Assembly: GCA_947487925.1 (NCBI GenBank)
Contig: CANLCA010000288.1
Span: 1 to 5,063, forward strand
Length of the DNA stretch: 5,063 nucleotides
DNA from: Verrucomicrobiales bacterium
GTDB taxonomy: Bacteria; Verrucomicrobiota; Verrucomicrobiia; Limisphaerales; F1-80-MAGS106
Direction of reading: 5' to 3'
Shown here: positions 1-5,063 of the stretch, one piece after another
Layout of the letters: every line of letters starts with the position of its first letter
Position numbering within the stretch: the first letter of the stretch is position 1
Position numbers and translations under genes: made by a program
The notes under the pieces: generated by a model
What the model was told of the DNA's origin: nothing
Databases searched by the model: none
What the model saw: the letters and a program-made list of their open reading frames with translations, nothing else

Positions 1-118
1 CGGCACGCAAAATCCTTATTCTTCTTGGGGCTTAGCGTGAGACCGTTTGGGAGGTGCTTGATTTTTAGCATGATTAGTTTTGCCAGCACGCAGGGAAAAC
101 TCTAGACAGACCGTAATC
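1..118. other. Leader upstream of the carbamoyltransferase module, no supported gene
   Basis: No gene, RNA or terminator can be supported here. One forward frame is open from the window edge to a TAG at 103-105, and another runs from the edge to a TAG near 33-35. Either could be the tail of an upstream gene, but neither gives a recognisable protein end. A promoter for the downstream module would be expected in this stretch. A TTGATT at 58-63 resembles a -35 box but has no acceptable -10 box at 16-18 bp, so I do not call it. Confidence 0.3.
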
Positions 119-271
119 ATGTGGCGTCTCACGAAAGAGTTCATGGCCTTTTTGAGGCAGGAAAAGAAATGGTGGCTGGTGCCGCTGTGCCTTCTCTTGC
201 TGCTACTCGCGGCGCTCATCCTCTTTGGCTCGAGCTCCGTTCTCGCCCCCTTCATGTATCCTTTCATGTAG
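119..271 (+). CDS. DUF5989 family (SxtK-like) small membrane protein
   Basis: This encodes a 50-residue single-pass inner-membrane peptide. An amphipathic, charged N-terminus (MWRLTKEFMAFLRQEKKWW) is followed by a hydrophobic helix at about residues 19-37 and a C-terminal SSVLAPFMYPFM. That matches the DUF5989 pattern of EF-x-x-FLR-x-x-KKWW, one helix, then S-x-x-APF-x-Y near the end. The family has no known biochemical function. It is known mainly as a companion of NodU/CmcH-type carbamoyltransferases and SxtJ proteins, for example sxtK in the saxitoxin cluster. The ATG at 119 is chosen because it gives the family's usual start and length of about 50 residues; an upstream in-frame TTG at 80 would add 13 residues unlike the family. 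No clear Shine-Dalgarno sequence precedes it. The stop lies 9 nt before the carbamoyltransferase start, implying one operon. A role in anchoring or assisting the enzyme at the membrane is inference. Confidence 0.85.
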   Translation: MWRLTKEFMAFLRQEKKWWLVPLCLLLLLLAALILFGSSSVLAPFMYPFM

Positions 272-280
272 CCTCGGATC

Positions 281-2101
281 ATGCGGCGCATTCTTGGCAT
301 CTCGGCTTACTACCACGATTCGGCGGCGGCGTTGCTCTGTGATGGAGAGGTCGTCGCGGCGGCGCAGGAGGAACGGTTCAGCCGGCGCAAGAATGACGAA
401 CGGTTCCCAAATCAAGCCATCGCGTTCTGCCTCCGCCACGCCAGCCTGTCGCCCGGCGACCTCGATGCTGTCGTGTTCTATGACAAGCCCATCATTAAGT
501 TTGCCCGGCTCCTGGAGACCTACTTGGCTGTAGCGCCGAGCGGATTTAGGACTTTTGTCCAAATTCTCCCTTCTTGGCTCGGTGAAAAGCTGAACCTGCG
601 AAAGACCATCGGGGACGAGTTTCCAGGCCTGCGACCCGGTTGCCCGATTCTTTTCACACAACATCATCAAGCCCACGCAGCCAGCGCATTTTTTCCTTCA
701 CCCTTCGCCGAGGCGGCCGTCCTGACAGTGGATGGGGTGGGTGAGTTTGCCACCACGACTTTGGGACGCGGCACCGGGGATCATCTGGAGTTGCTTCAAG
801 AAATGCATTTTCCCCATTCTTTGGGGCTCCTTTATTCGGCGTTCACCGCCTACTGCGGCTTTCGCGTTAATTCAGGGGAGTACAAACTGATGGGCTTAGC
901 GCCGTATGGGGAACCTCGGTATGTGACCGCCATTTACGACAACTTGCTCGACATCAAAGCCGATGGTTCATTTTGGTTAAACCTCGACTACTTTGATTTC
1001 CTGCGTGCTTGGAACATGACGAACAGCCGGTTTCACAAGCTTTTCGGAGGCCCGCCTCGTGCGCCGGAAGCTGCCTTGGAGAGGCGTCACATGGATCTCG
1101 CCTGCTCGATCCAGCGGGTCACGGAGGAACTCATGGTGGGCCTAGCCCGACAGGCGAAGGCACTGACTGGATTGTCGAACCTTTGCCTCGCCGGTGGCGT
1201 CGCGCTCAACTGCGTGGCTAATGGTCGCATCTTGCGCGAGAAAATCTTTGACCGCCTCTGGATTCAACCAGCCGCTGGCGACGCCGGCGGCGCCTTGGGC
1301 GCGGCCCTTGCCCTGTGGCATTCACAAGTGAGCAAACATGGCCACGCGCGTCAGGCTTCAAAAGTCGACGCGATGCACGGTGCTCAACTGGGGCCTCGCT
1401 TTTCAGATTCTGAAATCGAGGCGGTCTTGGTCTCACACGGGGCGATTTATCAGCGCTTGGAAGAAGAGGTGTTGCTGGAGCGAACAGCGACGTTGCTCGC
1501 GGAGGAAAAAGTGGTGGGTTGGGTTCAGGGCCGAATGGAATTTGGACCGCGAGCGCTGGGGAATCGATCGATTTTGGGCGACCCGCGCTCGCCGCGCATG
1601 CAATCCCAAATGAATCTGAAGATCAAATTCCGCGAGTCGTTCCGACCGTTCGCTCCGGTGGTGCGGCAAGAGCGGGCGGGGGACTATTTCGAGTTGGAAA
1701 CCGAGTCGCCTTACATGTTGCTTGTGGCGCCCGTGAAAGCGGGTTTGCGCCGGGAAGTCTCGGAATCTGTGCAAGGGCTTGATCGCTTGCAACAGTTGAG
1801 GTCCACGATTCCCGCCGTGACGCACGTTAATGGCACCGCCCGCATACAGACCGTCACGCCGGAGCAAAATGGTTTGCTGTGCCGATTGCTGATGGCTTTC
1901 GAGGCGGCGACGGGGTGCGGCGTTTTGGTCAACACCTCGTTCAATGTCCGTGGGGAGCCTATCGTTTGCACACCGGATGATGCGTATCGTTGTTTTATGA
2001 ATACGGAGATGGACTTTCTGGTGGTGGGTTCCTTCCTTATAGACCGTCTTGCTCAGCCACGCAAAGCCATCGCCAGGACTCACGAACCGATGCCCGACTA
2101 G
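281..2101 (+). CDS. Carbamoyltransferase, NodU/CmcH/TobZ family (SxtI-like)
   Basis: A 606-residue cytoplasmic enzyme, full length for the family. It is expected to use carbamoyl phosphate and ATP to form carbamoyladenylate and transfer the carbamoyl group to a hydroxyl (or similar) acceptor, as in TobZ, NodU and CmcH. The N-terminal Kae1/HSP70-actin-like half (about 1-350) opens with LGISAYYHDSAAAL and carries HHQAH at 128-132, where H128 and H132 match the Fe-binding HxxxH. It continues with TVDGVGE at 149-155, NSGEYKLMGLAPYGEP at 197-212, AGGVALNCVANG at 304-315, and AAGDAGGALGAA at 331-342, where D334 is the likely third metal ligand. The YrdC-like half (about 380-600) has GRMEFGPRALGNRSILGDPR at 417-436, KFRESFRPFAP at 449-459 and NTSFNVRGEPIV at 551-562. 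No expected motif is missing. The ATG at 281 gives the canonical N-terminus, but no strong ribosome site is visible, so coupling to the upstream stop is likely. The acceptor substrate is unknown: no sugar, polyketide or antibiotic gene is in view. Confidence 0.95.
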   Translation: MRRILGISAYYHDSAAALLCDGEVVAAAQEERFSRRKNDERFPNQAIAFCLRHASLSPGDLDAVVFYDKPIIKFARLLETYLAVAPSGFRTFVQILPSWLGEKLNLRKTIGDEFPGLRPGCPILFTQHHQAHAASAFFPSPFAEAAVLTVDGVGEFATTTLGRGTGDHLELLQEMHFPHSLGLLYSAFTAYCGFRVNSGEYKLMGLAPYGEPRYVTAIYDNLLDIKADGSFWLNLDYFDFLRAWNMTNSRFHKLFGGPPRAPEAALERRHMDLACSIQRVTEELMVGLARQAKALTGLSNLCLAGGVALNCVANGRILREKIFDRLWIQPAAGDAGGALGAALALWHSQVSKHGHARQASKVDAMHGAQLGPRFSDSEIEAVLVSHGAIYQRLEEEVLLERTATLLAEEKVVGWVQGRMEFGPRALGNRSILGDPRSPRMQSQMNLKIKFRESFRPFAPVVRQERAGDYFELETESPYMLLVAPVKAGLRREVSESVQGLDRLQQLRSTIPAVTHVNGTARIQTVTPEQNGLLCRLLMAFEAATGCGVLVNTSFNVRGEPIVCTPDDAYRCFMNTEMDFLVVGSFLIDRLAQPRKAIARTHEPMPD

Positions 2102-2102
2102 C

Positions 2103-2504
2103 ATGAAACTGAAACTGAAAGAGGATCCGCGAGAGTGGCGCAAATTCGCGCTCGCCGCGGGCGTATTCTCGGGTGTTGTGCTGTGGTTGGTTTGGAGACG
2201 GCACCCCTCATGGCACCCCGGGTTGACCCTCGTTGCGGGATGTTGTGCCGTGGCTTTTCTGGCTGGCTTGATCTGGCCCGGTTTGATCCGGCCGGTTTAC
2301 CGGCTTGTCATGACGGGGAGTTTTCAGGTGGGTCAAGTGATGGGCCGGGTGATGCTGGCCATTCTGTTTCTATGCATCCTGACACCGCTGGGGTTGCTCT
2401 TGCGGGCAACCGGGAAGGATTTGTTGAGGCTCCGGCGTGATCCGAGTGCCAAGACCTATTGGCAGCCCGCGAAATCGAGCGAGGAGTTTGATCGGCAATT
2501 TTGA
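2103..2504 (+). CDS. SxtJ family membrane protein
   Basis: A 133-residue inner-membrane protein that begins 1 nt after the carbamoyltransferase stop (TAG-C-ATG), so its translation is probably coupled to that gene; no Shine-Dalgarno sequence is visible. A charged N-terminus (MKLKLKEDPREWRKF) leads into hydrophobic segments at about residues 14-31, 40-58 and 83-101. The tail contains TPLGLLLRATGKDLLRLRRD (94-113) and then SAKTYW (115-120), which is the conserved end of SxtJ-family proteins: a TPLG-x-LLR-x-x-GKD core, a basic stretch, then D-P-x-A-x-x-YW. Length and position match SxtJ of the saxitoxin cluster, where the gene also neighbours the carbamoyltransferase. The function is unknown. 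With the DUF5989 peptide it may form a membrane platform for the enzyme, or help acceptor delivery or export; this is inference from conserved linkage only. An in-frame ATG at 2049 would overlap the carbamoyltransferase and add 18 residues, and is rejected. Confidence 0.88.
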   Translation: MKLKLKEDPREWRKFALAAGVFSGVVLWLVWRRHPSWHPGLTLVAGCCAVAFLAGLIWPGLIRPVYRLVMTGSFQVGQVMGRVMLAILFLCILTPLGLLLRATGKDLLRLRRDPSAKTYWQPAKSSEEFDRQF

Positions 2505-2516
2505 CACTGAGGGATG

Positions 2517-2546
2517 AACCGCTAATTTTCACTAATTAACACTAAT
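2517..2546 (+). repeat. Left array: three 10-bp units ending in CTAAT
   Basis: Three consecutive decamers, AACCGCTAAT, TTTCACTAAT and TAACACTAAT, place CTAAT at 2522, 2532 and 2542, exactly one helical turn apart. Each CTAAT is preceded by C and a purine, giving the core C(A/G)CTAAT. The array begins 13 nt after the SxtJ stop and ends about 53 nt before the GxxExxY start. Aligned with the reverse complement of the right array, 22 of 30 positions agree. Confidence 0.8.
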
Positions 2547-2599
2547 CCGAAAGGATTTGAACCGTGAACTTTGAAGCGTTTGGATGATCGGTGGCTAAC

Positions 2600-3007
2600 A
2601 TGTTTATGAGTAATCCTCTTTTTCAACAACAGGGCTATGACTTCATGGCGGCTGCGTTTGAGGTTTATAACGAGATGGGAAATGGCTACTTGGAGGAGGT
2701 GTATCAGGAATGTCTGCAAGAGGAATTGACAATGCGGAGTATTCTTTTTTGCCCCAAAACGGAATTAACCCTGCATTACAAAGCCCGTCTACTTAAAAAG
2801 AAATACATCCCTGACCTGATGGTCTCCAATGAAATAGTGGTGGAACTTAAGGCGGTTAAGCAACTGGCGCCGGAACACGAGGCCCAATTGCTGAATTACT
2901 TGAAGACAACTCGAAAGAAGGTTGGATACTTGGTCAACTTTGGCAGTCCCGGAAAACTCGAATGGAAACGAATGGTGCGGACCGAAAAGGAAGAACAAAG
3001 CGGCTGA
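2600..3007 (+). CDS. GxxExxY family protein (PD-(D/E)XK nuclease-like fold)
   Basis: A 135-residue protein of the GxxExxY family, the usual family length. The naming motif G-Y-L-E-E-V-Y is at residues 29-35 (G29, E32, Y35), within GNGYLEEVYQECLQEEL. A restriction-enzyme-like set follows: IPD with D72, then VVELKAV with E82 and K84, then EAQLLNYLK with Q96. This fits the PD-(D/E)XK arrangement, so the active-site residues appear intact. Proteins of this family lack an established biological role; nuclease activity is inferred from the fold and residues. The start is uncertain. ATG 2600 is chosen, with a weak GGTGG at 2590-2594 just upstream; GTG 2591 or ATG 2606 are possible and change only a few residues. 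The gene is more AT-rich than its neighbours and lies between two inverted CTAAT arrays, which suggests separate ancestry from the flanking operon. Confidence 0.88.
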   Translation: MFMSNPLFQQQGYDFMAAAFEVYNEMGNGYLEEVYQECLQEELTMRSILFCPKTELTLHYKARLLKKKYIPDLMVSNEIVVELKAVKQLAPEHEAQLLNYLKTTRKKVGYLVNFGSPGKLEWKRMVRTEKEEQSG

Positions 3008-3067
3008 CGTTTCGCCAACCATGAGAACAGATCCGGGATGTTAGGCTTTGATTTCAATCCCGTCTTC

Positions 3068-3097
3068 ATTAGCGAAGATTAGCGAGGATTAGTGGTT
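3068..3097 (-). repeat. Right array: three 10-bp CTAAT units in inverted orientation
   Basis: Read on the minus strand from the outer edge inward, the units are AACCACTAAT (3097-3088), CCTCGCTAAT (3087-3078) and CTTCGCTAAT (3077-3068). On the plus strand ATTAG recurs at 3068, 3078 and 3088, the same strict 10-bp period as the left array. All three units keep the C(A/G)CTAAT core. The outermost unit matches the outermost left unit at 9 of 10 positions, and agreement falls to 7 and then 6 moving inward. The array ends 29 nt before the proposed TTG start of the FG-GAP gene, so it also sits in that gene's leader. Confidence 0.8.
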
Positions 3098-3111
3098 AAC
3101 TTTGGAGCTAC

Positions 3112-3116
3112 AGGAA
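3112..3116 (+). promoter_or_regulatory. Possible ribosome binding site supporting a TTG start at 3127
   Basis: AGGAA lies 10 nt before the TTG at 3127. It is only a partial Shine-Dalgarno match with slightly long spacing, but it is the best purine-rich site in the leader. It favours the start that gives a complete signal peptide. Confidence 0.35.
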
Positions 3117-3126
3117 CAATCGAGAT

Positions 3127-5063
3127 TTGAAAATTCAGCATCTAGTAGGTCAACAGTTTGTTCTCTGGCTCGCGTTCGGGATCTGCGCAACCATGTGGTT
3201 TCTTCCTTCCATCGGCGCCGCGGAACCGCTTGCGTGGGTGGCTGGCGCCGGGAACCGGAGCGCCGGAGTGATCGTTTCACCATCGACAAAAGCGGGGTTC
3301 ACTCTGCTTGCTCCGGGATCGACCGGGATCAACTTCACCAATGCGCTCCCGGAACAGCGGCATCTGACGAATCAAATACTTCTCAACGGCTCCGGCGTCG
3401 CCGCTGGGGACGTCGACGGTGACGGCTGGGTGGACCTCTTTTTTTGCAGCCTCGACAGCAGGAGCCGCTTGTATCGCAATCTGGGCGGCTGGAGGTTTTT
3501 GGACGAGACCGAAACAGCCGGTGTGGGCCACCCAGGCATCTCCGCGACGGGGTGCGCGATGGCCGACATCGATGGCGACGGGGACCTCGACCTTATCATC
3601 AACTCGGTGGGGCAGGGGACGCATCTGTTTCTCAATGATGGCAAGGCGCGCTTTACGAAGGCTTCGAACGTGTTGAACCCGGGTATGGGTGGTATGTCGC
3701 TTGCCCTGGGTGATCTGGATGGCGATGGATTTCTCGATCTCTATCTCGCGAACTATCGCACATCCGCTTTGATGGACATCCCAAACGCACGCGCCACATT
3801 CAAAACGGTGGATGGAAAACCGATGGTGGACACCTTCAATGGGCGTCCAGTGGCCTCGGACCCCTCACTGAAAGACCGGTTCGTGATCGGGCCCCGCCGC
3901 AGCATCGACGAACAGGGCGAACCAGATGCCTTGTACCGGAATGTGGGCGGGACGAATTTTGTTCTGATGCCCTTCACCGGGGGAGCTTTTCTTGACGAAA
4001 CAGGTCGGCCGCTCGAGAAGCCCCTGTTCGACTGGGGGCTTTCGGTGATGATCCGCGATGTCAACGGGGATGGTTTGCCGGATGTTTATGTGTGCAACGA
4101 CTTCCAGACGGAGGACCGCTTTTGGATCAATCAAGGGGGTGGGCGGCTTCGGTTGTCGCCGTCTTTGACCCAGCGCAAGACGAGCTTGTTTTCGATGGGG
4201 GTGGATTTTGCGGACATCAATCGCGATGGACACGATGACTTTCTGGTGCTGGACATGCTGAGCCGTGATCACGGTCGGCGGATGCGCGACCTGACCGATG
4301 GAACCCCGCCGTTGATTGTCATCGGTCAGATTGAGAACCGTCCCCAGTACGGTGTGAACACCTTGTTCTTGAACCGTGGCGACCTGACTTTCGCAGAGAT
4401 CGGCCAGTTCAGCGGACTGCATGCTTCGGAATGGTCGTGGGCCTGCTTGTTTTTAGACGTCGATCTGGACGGCTGGGAGGATGTGCTGATTTCAACCGGC
4501 ATGGAAAGAGGGGCGCGTGATCTCGACGTCGCGGATCGGATCAAGTCGATGCGTGCCGCTCGGAAGATGTCGGATGCGGAAATCTTCGAGGCTCGGCGCA
4601 TGTTCCCTAGGCTTGCGACCGCCAACTTGGCTTTCCGCAATCGTGGGGACCTGACTTTTGAAGAAATGGGTCGGCAGTGGGGTTTTGATCTCGCTGGAAT
4701 TTCTCACGGGATGGCTTTGGCTGATCTGGATAACGACGGCGATCTGGATGTGATCGTGAACAACCTGAACGACGTCGCTGCGGTGTACCGTAACGAAGCT
4801 GGGGGAGCGCGAATCGCCGTTCGACTCCGTGGAAACACCCCCAACACTCGAGGTATCGGGGCGAAGATAAACCTGTTGGGTGGGGCGTTGCCCACGCAAA
4901 GCCAGGAGATGATTTCCGGCGGTAGGTATCTGTCCTCGGATGATCCCGTGAGGGCTTTCGCCGCGGGTTCTTTGACGAACGAGATGACCCTCGAAGTCGT
5001 TTGGCGGAGCGGGAGAAGGAGTCTCATCGGCGGGGTGAAGGCAAACAGGATCTATGAAATAGC
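3127..5063 (+). CDS. Exported FG-GAP/VCBS repeat protein with ASPIC/UnbV domain (CRTAC1-like), 3' truncated by window
   Basis: The frame is open from 3100 to the window edge, giving at least 645 residues without a stop. From TTG 3127 the N-terminus is a typical Sec signal: MKIQHLVGQQ, a hydrophobic stretch at about 11-30, and a likely cleavage after IGAA near residue 36. ATG 3193 would leave too little hydrophobic sequence. Seven calcium-binding DxDxDG-type loops start near residues 95, 147, 196, 311, 363, 444 and 533 (for example DVDGDGWVD, DIDGDGDLD, DLDNDGDLD), as in FG-GAP/VCBS beta-propellers. Residues of about 563-645 (RGIGAKI, SGGRYLSSDDP, a late W-x-SG, ANRIYEI) match ASPIC/UnbV. A stretch of about 75 residues without such a loop (about 206-280) separates loops 3 and 4. 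Such proteins are exported or surface-exposed, probably for binding or adhesion; no enzymatic function can be assigned. The real C-terminus lies outside the window, and further domains are possible. Linkage to the carbamoyltransferase module may be only positional. Confidence 0.88.
   Translation, partial: MKIQHLVGQQFVLWLAFGICATMWFLPSIGAAEPLAWVAGAGNRSAGVIVSPSTKAGFTLLAPGSTGINFTNALPEQRHLTNQILLNGSGVAAGDVDGDGWVDLFFCSLDSRSRLYRNLGGWRFLDETETAGVGHPGISATGCAMADIDGDGDLDLIINSVGQGTHLFLNDGKARFTKASNVLNPGMGGMSLALGDLDGDGFLDLYLANYRTSALMDIPNARATFKTVDGKPMVDTFNGRPVASDPSLKDRFVIGPRRSIDEQGEPDALYRNVGGTNFVLMPFTGGAFLDETGRPLEKPLFDWGLSVMIRDVNGDGLPDVYVCNDFQTEDRFWINQGGGRLRLSPSLTQRKTSLFSMGVDFADINRDGHDDFLVLDMLSRDHGRRMRDLTDGTPPLIVIGQIENRPQYGVNTLFLNRGDLTFAEIGQFSGLHASEWSWACLFLDVDLDGWEDVLISTGMERGARDLDVADRIKSMRAARKMSDAEIFEARRMFPRLATANLAFRNRGDLTFEEMGRQWGFDLAGISHGMALADLDNDGDLDVIVNNLNDVAAVYRNEAGGARIAVRLRGNTPNTRGIGAKINLLGGALPTQSQEMISGGRYLSSDDPVRAFAAGSLTNEMTLEVVWRSGRRSLIGGVKANRIYEI

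Larger units (their letters stand above)
2517..3097. mobile_element. Putative GxxExxY cassette bounded by inverted 10-bp-period CTAAT arrays
   Basis: The interval is bounded by two 30-bp arrays in opposite orientation whose outer edges read AACCGCTAAT (left) and, on the other strand, AACCACTAAT (right). Between them lies a single gene, for a GxxExxY protein. By hand count the core 2641-2880 is about 46% GC, against about 62% in a 60-nt sample of the downstream gene (4021-4080). Deleting the interval would leave about 41 nt between the SxtJ stop and the next start, as expected for an intact operon. No transposase and no convincing target-site duplication (GGATG against AACTT at the two edges) is visible. 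Calling it mobile is therefore inference; the alternative is a resident gene with a regulatory repeat on each side. Confidence 0.4.

Noticed and set aside
16..300. Minus-strand 94-residue open frame over the leader and the DUF5989 gene
   Set aside because: Its sequence is low-complexity and basic with no recognisable domain, and it is antisense to a well-matched DUF5989 gene.
1433..2143. Minus-strand 236-residue open frame opposite the carbamoyltransferase
   Set aside because: It lies antisense to a strongly conserved enzyme, is rich in R, H and Q, and has no domain; it is a product of GC-rich codon bias on the other strand.
2291..2304. GCCGG-TTTA-CCGGC hairpin as a terminator
   Set aside because: It lies inside the SxtJ coding sequence, has only a 5-bp stem and is not followed by a T run.
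2564..2587. Seven-codon GTG-started mini-frame ahead of the GxxExxY gene, as a leader peptide
   Set aside because: There is no ribosome site, no attenuator-like hairpin and no telling codon content, so it is most likely chance.
3169..3195. Lipobox at the cysteine in LAFGIC
   Set aside because: The residues before the cysteine (F-G-I) do not fit the lipobox, where the position before Cys is small. A standard signal peptidase I site near GAA fits better.
3102..3422. Forward 106-residue open frame at the start of the FG-GAP gene
   Set aside because: It is an arginine- and serine-rich out-of-frame reading of the FG-GAP gene. The frame starting at TTG 3127 gives a signal peptide and continuous repeats instead.
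3865..4422. Minus-strand 185-residue open frame inside the FG-GAP gene
   Set aside because: It is antisense to the calcium-loop repeats and shows no independent domain or start context.
4372..4659. Near-identical DNA segments at 4372-4392 and 4639-4659 as a mobile repeat
   Set aside because: Both encode the same NRGDLTF step of the FG-GAP repeats in frame, so this is protein-level internal duplication.

Overview
The window looks like a chromosomal stretch from an uncultured or environmental Gram-negative bacterium, possibly Verrucomicrobiota or Planctomycetota. This placement is inference. It rests on GC-rich coding DNA, weak or absent Shine-Dalgarno sequences, a large exported FG-GAP/ASPIC-UnbV protein of a kind abundant in those phyla, and a GxxExxY gene. 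No rRNA, tRNA, CRISPR array or recognisable transposase is present. All supported genes read on the + strand.

Layout. Positions 1-118 are a leader with no gene I can support. Positions 119-2504 hold a compact three-gene module: a 50-residue DUF5989 (SxtK-like) membrane peptide, a 606-residue NodU/CmcH/TobZ-type carbamoyltransferase (SxtI-like), and a 133-residue SxtJ-family membrane protein. The intergenic gaps are 9 and 1 nt, so the three are almost certainly co-transcribed. The same trio occurs in the saxitoxin cluster (sxtI, sxtJ, sxtK) and beside many other carbamoyltransferases. It suggests a carbamoyl-transfer enzyme held at the inner membrane. The acceptor cannot be read from this window.

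Positions 2517-3097 look like a discrete cassette of about 580 bp. A GxxExxY-family gene (PD-(D/E)XK nuclease-like fold), visibly more AT-rich than its neighbours, lies between two short arrays. Each array has three 10-bp units ending in C(A/G)CTAAT, and the two arrays are in inverted orientation, with the same outer edge AACC(G/A)CTAAT. This is the most unusual structure in the window and resembles a small mobile or selfish unit, although I see no clear target-site duplication. If it were removed, the SxtJ stop and the next gene would be only about 41 nt apart, so it may have split an older operon.

From 3127 to the window end runs a long exported protein, truncated by the window edge. It starts most plausibly at a TTG codon, has a signal peptide, seven DxDxDG-type calcium-binding loops of the FG-GAP/VCBS kind, and a C-terminal ASPIC/UnbV domain.
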